Source: Hymenobacter properus (GTDB lineage: Bacteria; Bacteroidota; Bacteroidia; Cytophagales; Hymenobacteraceae). From it: a stretch of 64,000 nucleotides of DNA. Each line of letters opens with the position of its first letter. Positions within the stretch are counted from its first letter, which is position 1. Location of the stretch: positions 62,001 to 126,000 of the forward strand of contig NZ_JADQDP010000006.1 in the NCBI RefSeq assembly GCF_015694735.1. Direction: 5' to 3'. The translations under genes and the position numbers were made by a program. The notes beneath the pieces are model-generated. The model was not told the origin of the DNA. It saw only the letters and a program-made list of their open reading frames with translations, and did no database searches. Positions 9,428 to 16,275 of the stretch are shown one piece after another.

Positions 9428-10123
9428 TCAGATGACTATTTGATTATTTGATGATATATCCTCCACCACCTTGCCGCCGCGCAGCCGCAGCGTCCGCTGC
9501 GTCTTGGCGGCCAGCTCCAGGTCGTGCGTCACCAGCACCAGCGTGGTGCCGGCTTCGCGGTTGAGGTCAAACAACAGGTTTACCACCCGTTCGCTGGTGT
9601 CGGGGTCGAGGTTGCCGGTGGGCTCGTCGGCGAAGAGCAGGGCGGGGCGGTTGGCGAAGGCGCGGGCCAGGCTCACGCGCTGTTGCTCGCCGCCCGATAA
9701 CTGGGCCGGGTAGTGGCCCGCGCGCCCGGCCAGGCCCACGCGGTCGAGCAGCTCCAGGGCCGTTTGGGCGGCGCCGCGCTGGCCGCGCAGCTCGAGCGGC
9801 ACCAGCACGTTTTCGAGGGCCGTGAGGGTGGGCAGCAGCTGGAAATTCTGGAAGATGAAGCCCACGTGCTCGTTGCGCACGGCGGCGCGCTGGTCTTCAC
9901 TCAGGTTGTCGAGCTGAATGCCGTTGAGCCACACGCTGCCCGAGGTGGCGCGGTCGAGGCCGGCGCAGAGGCCCAGCAGCGTGGTTTTGCCCGAGCCCGA
10001 GGGGCCCACAATGGCGAAGGTATCGCCGGCCTGCAGGTCGAAGCTGACGGCGTGCAGCACCGTGAGCGGCTGTCCGCCGCTGGGGTAGGTTTTAGTGAGA
10101 TTGTCGACGCGGAGGATGGACAT
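9428..10123 (-). CDS. ABC transporter ATP-binding protein, YbbA/LolD-like
   Basis: A 231-residue ATPase: Walker A GPSGSGKTT (40-48), Q-loop IFQNFQLLP, signature LSGGEQQRVSLARA, Walker B LLFADEPTGNLD and switch His in VTHD. The FADEPTGNLD motif is typical of the LolD/MacB/YbbA subgroup, which energises mechanotransmission exporters with FtsX-type permeases. The next gene downstream is such a permease. The C-terminal tail (DISSNNQIVI) is non-conserved in character and ends where a palindromic repeat begins, so the stop may derive from the repeat insertion. Divergent from the TesA-like esterase. Confidence 0.93.
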   Translation of the reverse strand: MSILRVDNLTKTYPSGGQPLTVLHAVSFDLQAGDTFAIVGPSGSGKTTLLGLCAGLDRATSGSVWLNGIQLDNLSEDQRAAVRNEHVGFIFQNFQLLPTLTALENVLVPLELRGQRGAAQTALELLDRVGLAGRAGHYPAQLSGGEQQRVSLARAFANRPALLFADEPTGNLDPDTSERVVNLLFDLNREAGTTLVLVTHDLELAAKTQRTLRLRGGKVVEDISSNNQIVI

Positions 10124-10176
10124 GCGGTTGTTCGGGCAGGAGGGAAGGGGGGAAGAAGGGTAGGAAGGGAAGAGAA

Positions 10177-10277
10177 CGTCATGCCGAGCGAAGCCGAGGC
10201 ACCTCGCTTGCGTAATGCAACTCTATCGATTGGTTTACTTTGGCACGCGAGATGCCTCGGCTGCGCTCGGCATCACG
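10177..10277. repeat. Palindromic repeat, family A (GCCGAGG subtype)
   Basis: Left arm ATGCCGAGCGAAGCCGAGGC and right arm GCCTCGGCTGCGCTCGGCAT with a 45-bp central part containing TATCGATTGG. It lies between the divergent ABC ATPase and esterase genes. The centre resembles that of the copy at 60082. Confidence 0.85.
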
Positions 10278-10392
10278 ACCTGAGTGCGCCAATGCGACCC
10301 TCACAACCAGCCTGCCTGCCGTGCGTTACCAAAGACGCGAAAACCTTCCCGATGTTTTCCGGCTTTCCGCTTTCGTGCCCAAAACTTCTTCC

Positions 10393-11094
10393 ATGCGCCT
10401 CGTTCGCCTCTCACTTGCCAGCCTGCTGGCCCTGGCATTCACTGCCTGCAACTCTAACTCTGCTTCCGAAACGGCAAAGGCCCCAACCGCCACTTCAGCA
10501 GCCCCTGCACCCGGCGCCAAACCTAGTGCCGCCACCGGCAAGAAGCGGCTGCTCTTCTTCGGCAACAGCCTCACCGCCGGCTACGGTGTGGAGCCCGACG
10601 AAGCCTTCCCGGCTTTGATTGGCGACAAAATCGACTCGCTCAAACTCAACTACGAAGTAATAAACGCCGGCCTGAGCGGCGAAACCACCGCCGGCGGCCG
10701 CAGCCGCGTGGGCTGGATTCTGCGCCAGCCCGTCGACGTGTTTGTGCTGGAGCTGGGTGGCAACGACGGCCTGCGCGGCCTGCCCCTCACCGCCACCCGC
10801 GAAAACCTGCAGGGCATTATCGACACGGTGCGCCGCCGCAGCCCCGGCGCCCAAATAGTGCTGGCCGGCATGCAGATTCCCCCAAACATGGGCCAGACCT
10901 ACGCCAACGACTTCAAAGCCATCTACCAGGAAATCGCCGCCAAAAACAAGCTCGTCCTCATTCCCTTCCTGCTCGAAGGCGTGGGCGGCGACCGTAACCT
11001 GAACCAGGCCGACGGCATTCATCCCACGCCGGCCGGCCACCGCATCGTGGCCCGCACGGTGTGGTCGGTGCTGCAGCCGGTGCTGCAGAGGTAA
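10393..11094 (+). CDS. TesA-like GDSL arylesterase/lysophospholipase, lipoprotein
   Basis: A 233-residue SGNH hydrolase. The chosen ATG gives a lipoprotein signal (SLASLLALAFTAC, lipidated Cys about residue 19), followed by an Ala/Pro/Thr-rich linker. Catalytic blocks: GNSLTAGYG (57-65; the family usually has GDSL, here Asp is Asn), ELGGNDGLRG (about 120-128) and DGIHPTPAGH (Asp about 207, His about 210). E. coli TesA is a periplasmic thioesterase/lysophospholipase encoded divergently from ybbA-ybbP; the same divergent order occurs here, supporting a shared lipid-related role. The longer in-frame starts run through a palindromic repeat and were rejected. Confidence 0.87.
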   Translation: MRLVRLSLASLLALAFTACNSNSASETAKAPTATSAAPAPGAKPSAATGKKRLLFFGNSLTAGYGVEPDEAFPALIGDKIDSLKLNYEVINAGLSGETTAGGRSRVGWILRQPVDVFVLELGGNDGLRGLPLTATRENLQGIIDTVRRRSPGAQIVLAGMQIPPNMGQTYANDFKAIYQEIAAKNKLVLIPFLLEGVGGDRNLNQADGIHPTPAGHRIVARTVWSVLQPVLQR

Positions 11095-11187
11095 GGTGAG
11101 AAAGTGGGAGAGGGGGTGTTTGGTGTCTAATAAGGAGCAAGTTGTGCCGTGCGAGTAGCACACTCCCCCTCTCCACACTTTCCCACC
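11095..11187. repeat. Long inverted repeat between convergent genes
   Basis: AAGGTGAGAAAGTGGGAGAG-type left arm pairs imperfectly with CTCTCCACACTTTCCCACCTT on the right, with a central 40-bp loop. It begins at the esterase stop and ends just before the convergent small gene, so it may terminate both. The sequence is unlike family A. Confidence 0.6.
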
Positions 11188-11193
11188 TTCCCC

Positions 11194-11421
11194 TTATATC
11201 ACTCGCACGCCGTCCAGGTTCACTTCGTCGCGCAGCAGCTCGAGGTGGCGGTAGGTGCGGGGGCGGCCGGCGTCGGTGCTGAGTTCGGGGAGGGTTTCGC
11301 GGGCCGCGTCGAGGGTCAGTTGGGTGAGCTTGCGCTCGCCGAGGTAAATGGCCACGGGGCGACCCAGGCGGGCGTCGTGGGCCGCCAAGGCGTGGTCGAT
11401 TTCGGCCAAAATGGTGCTCAT
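11194..11421 (-). CDS. Small hypothetical protein (75 aa)
   Basis: A 75-residue soluble protein starting MSTILAEIDHALAAHDARLG and containing a short beta-type segment (PVAIYLGERKL) then a charged helix. I do not recognise a family. No signal peptide, cysteines or histidine clusters suggest a mechanism. It is convergent with the esterase and divergent from murI. The first ATG was taken as start. The regular amphipathic composition and clean boundaries support a real gene, but evidence is limited. Confidence 0.55.
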   Translation of the reverse strand: MSTILAEIDHALAAHDARLGRPVAIYLGERKLTQLTLDAARETLPELSTDAGRPRTYRHLELLRDEVNLDGVRVI

Positions 11422-11546
11422 GACAAAAAAATTGAGCGTGATGGGAGCGGAAATATAGCAAGCTTTTCAAATAAGTATTAAAATTCCGCGACGAAGCTGC
11501 CGCTAACGCGCATGCCCCACTGCCCGGGCCAGCCCATGCCGCGGAC

Positions 11547-11554
11547 TACCTTTG
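11547..11554 (+). promoter_or_regulatory. Bacteroidota -7 box TACCTTTG for murI
   Basis: Exact TAnnTTTG match ending 4 nt before the murI ATG, which predicts a leaderless transcript. No -33 TTG at normal spacing was found. Confidence 0.55.
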
Positions 11555-11558
11555 CGCC

Positions 11559-12407
11559 ATGACTACTGTTGCTCCCGCGTCTGCTGCTTCGGCGGCGCTG
11601 GCCACCCGGCCCATTGGTATGTTCGATTCCGGCATTGGCGGCCTCACGGTGGCACGGGCGGTGGCCCGGCGCCTGCCCCACGAGCGCATCGTGTACTTCG
11701 GCGACACGGCCCACCTGCCCTACGGCGACAAAAGCGCTGCCGCTATTCAGGCGTATTCGGTGAAAATCTGCGATTTGCTGCTGCGTCAAAACTGCAAGCT
11801 CATTGTCATTGCCTGCAACTCGGCCTCGGCCGCCGCCTATGAGCTGGTGCGCGAGTACGTGGGCAGCAAGGCCAAAGTGCTGAGCGTGATTGACCCCATT
11901 GTGGCGCACCTGGGCCGCGCCTACGCCGGCCGCCGGGTAGGCCTTATTGGCACGAAGCAGACGGTGAATTCCAACGTGTACAAGAAAAAGGTCGACGACC
12001 TTGACGCGGGCGTGGACCTGCATTCGCTGGCTACCCCGCTGCTGGTGCCCATGATTGAGGAGGGCTTTTTCAAGAACTCCATCTCCAACGACATCATTGG
12101 CACCTACCTCGGCCACGCCGCTCTGGCCGACATCGACGCCCTGGTGCTGGCCTGCACGCACTACCCCCTCATCAAAGAGCAGATTGCGGCATACTATGCC
12201 GGCCGCGTCGATGTGCTGGACGCTTCCGACGTGGTGGCCGCCGAAGCGGAAAAGTATCTGGCAGCCCAGGGACTGCTGGCGCCCGCGACGGCCACGCCCC
12301 CGGCGCACCACTTCTACGTATCCGATTTCACCCGCTCGTTTGAAGAAAGCACGCGCATCTTCTTTGAGCAGGAAGTGCACCTGGAGCATTACCCATTGTG
12401 GGAGTAG
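11559..12407 (+). CDS. murI: Glutamate racemase
   Basis: A 282-residue cytoplasmic enzyme that converts L- to D-glutamate for peptidoglycan. The two catalytic cysteines are present in their family motifs: ACNSAS (Cys86) and ACTHYP (Cys199), with the substrate-binding GMFDSGIGGLTV near residue 20 and YFGDTAHLPYG near 46. Length is normal for the family plus a short Ala-rich N-terminal tail. The ATG follows a TACCTTTG box by 4 nt, supporting this start. It is a single gene; the next gene is an unrelated surface protein. Confidence 0.97.
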   Translation: MTTVAPASAASAALATRPIGMFDSGIGGLTVARAVARRLPHERIVYFGDTAHLPYGDKSAAAIQAYSVKICDLLLRQNCKLIVIACNSASAAAYELVREYVGSKAKVLSVIDPIVAHLGRAYAGRRVGLIGTKQTVNSNVYKKKVDDLDAGVDLHSLATPLLVPMIEEGFFKNSISNDIIGTYLGHAALADIDALVLACTHYPLIKEQIAAYYAGRVDVLDASDVVAAEAEKYLAAQGLLAPATATPPAHHFYVSDFTRSFEESTRIFFEQEVHLEHYPLWE

Positions 12408-12473
12408 AAGCGGGCAACCATTGGCCCCGTTGCGAGGTCATTATTACGTAACTCACCAGTTGCCGCTGCGGCT

Positions 12474-12481
12474 TACCTTTG
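12474..12481 (+). promoter_or_regulatory. TACCTTTG box upstream of the TIG-repeat gene
   Basis: Exact TAnnTTTG match, 66 nt before the chosen ATG at 12548, giving a normal-length leader. No -33 element at consensus spacing. Confidence 0.45.
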
Positions 12482-12547
12482 CCGCTAACAACTGGGTTAT
12501 TCATCACTTCTTCATTTTTTATTTCTGTTCACTTTTACTCCTTCTGT

Positions 12548-15500
12548 ATGAAGCAATTCTTCGCTGCCAGGCTGCTCAAGTGCCTGATGTTTTTGGCGTG
12601 CCTGTGGCCCCTGGTGGGCTCGGCCGCGCCGTTCACCCCCGGTAATATCGTGGTGGTGCGCGTGGGCGACGGCACCACGGTAACCGCTTCGGGGGCTGCC
12701 GCCGCTACTTTTCTGTTGGAGTATACGCCGGCCGGGGTACTGGTGCAAACCATCGCCCTGCCCACGGCGGCCGCTGGCACCAACAGCATCCTGACCAACA
12801 CGGCTTCGTCGAGCTCCGACGCGCTGATGACCCGCTCGGCCAACGGCGCCTACCTCGTGCTCACCGGCTACGACGCGGCCGTGGGCACCACGGGCCTCAC
12901 CAACACGGCTTCGACGGCCAACAACCGCGTTATCGCCCGCATTGCGCCCGATGGCACGTTCGATACCAGCACCCGCATCAGCGACGCGTTCAGCGGCACT
13001 TCGTCGAGCACCGCCAACATCCGGTCGGCTGCCACCCAGGACGGCACTTCTTTCTATGCTGTGGGTTCCAACACCGGCGTGCGCTTGGTGCCGTTTGGCA
13101 ACAGCGCCACGGCCGCTACCACGGCCATTTCTACCAGCGCGCCTACCAACATCCGCGGGGTGAACATCTTCGGCGGCAACCTGTACGTGAGTGCCGCTTC
13201 CGGTGCCTTCCAGGGCATTGCGCAGGTAGGCACGGGCCTGCCCACCACCAGCGGCCAAACCATTACGGCCCTGCCGGGCTTCCCCACGGCCACGGGCCCC
13301 AGCCCCTACGGTTTCTACGCGGCCGACCTGAGCACCACGGTGCCCGGCATCGACGTAATTTACATAGCCGATGACCGCACCGCCACCGACGGCGGCATCC
13401 AGAAGTGGAGCCTGGTGGGCGGCACCTGGGCGTTCAACGGCTCTATGGCGGCTTCGCCCGCGGTGGCCATCCGCGGCCTCGACGGCAACACCACCAGCAC
13501 CGGCGTTTCGCTGGTAGCCAGCGGCAACGGCGGCATCTACTTCGTGACCGATAACACCGGCTACAACGTGGCGCCCCCCACCACTCCCCTTACCGCCGTT
13601 GTGCCCGCCCCGGGCTCTAATGCCGTGTTCCGCGGTGTGGCTTTCGCGCCCGTGGCCGCTACTGCCGCGCCCACCATCACGAGCTTCACGCCCACCAGCG
13701 GCGCTACCGGCGCCACCGTTACCATCACCGGTACCAACCTGACCGGCGCCACCGCTGTGACCCTGAATGGCGTAGCCATCACGGGCTTCACCGTGGTGAA
13801 TGGCACCACCATCACCTTCACCGTGCCCACCGGCGCTACTTCCGGCACCATTGCCGTGACCACGCCCGGCGGCACCGCGACTAGCACCGGCACCTTCACG
13901 GTATCGGCTCCCGTGGCCGCGCCCACCATCACCAGCCTGAGCCCGGCTACGGCCACGGCCGGCGGCGCCGCCTTCACCCTCACCGTGACCGGTACCGGCT
14001 TCGTGTCGGGCTCGGTGGTGAACTTCGGCAGCACGGCCCTGACCACCACGTTCGTTTCGGCTACTTCGCTCACGGCCGCCGTGCCGGCCAGCGCCATTGC
14101 CACGGCGGGTACTTATAACGTGACGGTGGTGAACCCGGCCGCCAGCGGTGGCACTTCGGCAGCCAGCACCTTCACGGTGACCGCGGCCGTAGCTGCACCT
14201 ACCATCACGAGCTTCACGCCCACCAGCGGCGCGGCCGGTGCTACCGTCACGATTACGGGCACCAACTTCACCGGCGCTACGGCTGTCACGCTGAACGGCG
14301 TGGCCATCACGGGCTTCACGGTAGTGAATGCTACCACCATCACCTTCACCGTGCCGGCTACCGGCGCTACCAGTGGCACCATCGCCGTGACTACTCCCGG
14401 CGGTACGGCCACCAGCACCGGCACCTTCACGGTGACGCCCGCTGCCGTTACGCCCACCATTACGCAGCTCTCGCCTGGTGTGCAGGTAGTGGGCGGCGCT
14501 CCCCTCACCGTGACGGTTACGGGCACGGGCTTCACGCCCACCTCGACCGTGAACTTCAACGGCGTGTCGTACGCCCAAACCACCAGCACGGCCACCACCA
14601 TTGAAGCTGTGATTCCGACCAGCGCCTTCACCACGGCTGGTTCTTTCCCCGTAACGGTGACGAACTCGGCGGGTACTTCCAACGCCTTCACCCTCACGGT
14701 GAACAACCCGAGCACGGCCGGTGCCTTCGAAGATTTCGAGAGCGGTACCAAAACGGGCTACGCCGCCGGCACCGTGACGCTGACCAGCGGCACCTGGACC
14801 TTCTCGGATGCCCTGATTGGCAACGCCTTCAACGACCGCGCCAACGGCCTGAAGTCGGCGCGCATCCGCGTGGGCTTCATCCGCATGGACTTCGACAAGC
14901 CTAACGGCGCTGGTACGGTTATCGTGAACGCCGGCACCTTCGGCACCGACACGGGCGCCACCTTCATCCTGGAGAAATCGACCGACGGCGGCACCACCTT
15001 CACCACCGTACCCGGTGCCCCGGCCACGCTCACCAATACCATCACGCCCTACACCTTCACGGTGAACCAGGCCGGCAACGTGCGCTTCCGCATCACCAGC
15101 ACGGCTACCGCTACCACTCAGCGCATCAACATCGACGACATCTCGATTTCGAACTACACGGCGCCCGCCGCTCCCACCATCACGAGCTTCACGCCTACCA
15201 CGGGCGGCCCCGCCACGACCGTGACGGTGACCGGTACCAATTTCACCGGTGCCACTGCAGTGACCATCGGTGGCTTCACCGTGACCAACTTCACGGTGGT
15301 GAACGCCACGACCATCACCTTCGTGGTGCCCGGTGGCACCGGCAGCGTGAACGGCCGCATCTCGGTGACGACGCCGGGCGGCACGGTTACGAGCACGGGC
15401 ACGTTCAACCTGGTATCGGCGGTGGCAGCTAGCCAGGCCATGCCCGGCCTCACGGCCTTCCCGAACCCCGCCACCGACCGCGTGACCCTGACCCTGCCCG

Positions 15501-15676
15501 CTACGGGCGCTGCCACGGTAGCCCTGCGCGACCTGGCTGGCCGCCTTGTGCTGGCACCCACTACGCTGGGTGCCGATAAGCAAGTACTGCTGCCGGCTGG
15601 CCTGGCCGCCGGGGTGTACGTGCTCGAAGTGCGCCAGGGCGAGGTCTTTGCCGTGCGCCGCATCGTGAAAAACTAA
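12548..15676 (+). CDS. Large secreted TIG/IPT-repeat protein, T9SS-sorted
   Basis: A 1042-residue exported protein. The ATG at 12548 gives a signal peptide (MKQFFAARLLKCLMFLACLW..., cleavage near GSAAP); an earlier in-frame TTG adds a non-signal leader. Residues about 27-370 look like a beta-propeller-type module. Then follow IPT/TIG immunoglobulin-like domains at about 375-453, 458-545, 553-631, 636-718 and 875-955, with a carbohydrate-binding-like jelly roll (about 726-870) between the fourth and fifth. The last 75 residues (FPNPATDRVTLTL... to GVYVLEVRQG) are a T9SS type A sorting domain, so the protein should be exposed on or shed from the cell surface. Role unknown; adhesion or polymer binding is likely. 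A strong terminator follows. Confidence 0.85.
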   Translation: MKQFFAARLLKCLMFLACLWPLVGSAAPFTPGNIVVVRVGDGTTVTASGAAAATFLLEYTPAGVLVQTIALPTAAAGTNSILTNTASSSSDALMTRSANGAYLVLTGYDAAVGTTGLTNTASTANNRVIARIAPDGTFDTSTRISDAFSGTSSSTANIRSAATQDGTSFYAVGSNTGVRLVPFGNSATAATTAISTSAPTNIRGVNIFGGNLYVSAASGAFQGIAQVGTGLPTTSGQTITALPGFPTATGPSPYGFYAADLSTTVPGIDVIYIADDRTATDGGIQKWSLVGGTWAFNGSMAASPAVAIRGLDGNTTSTGVSLVASGNGGIYFVTDNTGYNVAPPTTPLTAVVPAPGSNAVFRGVAFAPVAATAAPTITSFTPTSGATGATVTITGTNLTGATAVTLNGVAITGFTVVNGTTITFTVPTGATSGTIAVTTPGGTATSTGTFTVSAPVAAPTITSLSPATATAGGAAFTLTVTGTGFVSGSVVNFGSTALTTTFVSATSLTAAVPASAIATAGTYNVTVVNPAASGGTSAASTFTVTAAVAAPTITSFTPTSGAAGATVTITGTNFTGATAVTLNGVAITGFTVVNATTITFTVPATGATSGTIAVTTPGGTATSTGTFTVTPAAVTPTITQLSPGVQVVGGAPLTVTVTGTGFTPTSTVNFNGVSYAQTTSTATTIEAVIPTSAFTTAGSFPVTVTNSAGTSNAFTLTVNNPSTAGAFEDFESGTKTGYAAGTVTLTSGTWTFSDALIGNAFNDRANGLKSARIRVGFIRMDFDKPNGAGTVIVNAGTFGTDTGATFILEKSTDGGTTFTTVPGAPATLTNTITPYTFTVNQAGNVRFRITSTATATTQRINIDDISISNYTAPAAPTITSFTPTTGGPATTVTVTGTNFTGATAVTIGGFTVTNFTVVNATTITFVVPGGTGSVNGRISVTTPGGTVTSTGTFNLVSAVAASQAMPGLTAFPNPATDRVTLTLPATGAATVALRDLAGRLVLAPTTLGADKQVLLPAGLAAGVYVLEVRQGEVFAVRRIVKN

Positions 15677-15711
15677 TTGCTGCTTTTGGGCGCTGCCCGA
15701 AGCAAGCTGTG

Positions 15712-15744
15712 AAAAAGCCCCCGCATTTGCGGGGGCTTTTTTTG
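15712..15744 (+). terminator. Rho-independent terminator after the TIG-repeat gene
   Basis: AAAAAGCCCCCGC, ATTT loop, GCGGGGGCTTTTTTT. Perfect 13-bp stem followed by T residues, 36 bp after the stop. Confidence 0.93.
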
Positions 15745-15895
15745 TTGGGAAGAGCGCAGCTGTTTTTTGAAAATGAAGGCAGGATGTGGCAACGTTATCG
15801 GGAACGATTGCGCAAGTAAATGCGGCCAATACCTTGGCCAAGGCATAAACCTGTCGGATTTTTAGCGTCCCTTTTTACCCCCAACCCGCCCCGCC

Positions 15896-16255
15896 ATGAC
15901 GACCGTCGCCTCCGAATCAACTGTGCCTCATGCCTTCGTGACCGACGGCCAGGCCGAGTGGGAAACCACTGGCCACGGTGTGCGGCGCAAGGTACTGGCC
16001 CACGGCCCCGACCTGATGCTCACGCGCGTGGCCTTCGAAACCGGTGGCGTGGGCGCCCGGCACAACCACCCACATGCCCAGCTGAGCTACGTGGAAAGCG
16101 GCGCCTTTGCCTACACCATCGGTGAGGAAACGCAGACGCTGCGCACGGGCGACAGCTGCTATGTGCCGCCGCTGGCCTGGCACGGCGTGGAGTGCCTCGA
16201 GGCCGGCGTGCTGGTCGACGCATTCACCCCGCGCCGCGACGACTTTCTGGCTTAG
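15896..16255 (+). CDS. Cupin protein, KdgF-like
   Basis: A 119-residue single-domain cupin. Metal-ligand positions are visible: HNHPHAQ (His56, His58, Gln62) and AWHG (His96). The sequence around them (HPHAQLSYVESGAF, then GDSCYVPP, then VLVDAFTPRRDDFL) follows the pattern of KdgF, which opens unsaturated uronates made by pectate and alginate lyases so they can enter the KdgI/UxaC route. It lies 20 bp before the pectinesterase-pectate lyase fusion on the same strand, so the two are probably co-transcribed, which supports the role. Other small cupins are possible; the C-terminal match is what favours KdgF. Confidence 0.78.
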   Translation: MTTVASESTVPHAFVTDGQAEWETTGHGVRRKVLAHGPDLMLTRVAFETGGVGARHNHPHAQLSYVESGAFAYTIGEETQTLRTGDSCYVPPLAWHGVECLEAGVLVDAFTPRRDDFLA

Positions 16256-16275
16256 GCCCTCTCTCCATTTTGCTG

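Noticed and set aside
10240..10392. Longer start of the TesA-like esterase
   Set aside because: It would translate part of a palindromic repeat and hide the lipoprotein signal that begins at 10393.
12512..15841. Very long open frame (about 1100 codons) on the minus strand opposite the TIG-repeat gene
   Set aside because: Extremely Gly/Arg/His-rich with no recognisable domain; it is the expected shadow of the GC-rich Thr/Ala/Gly-coding plus strand, whose product has a signal peptide, TIG domains and a T9SS end.
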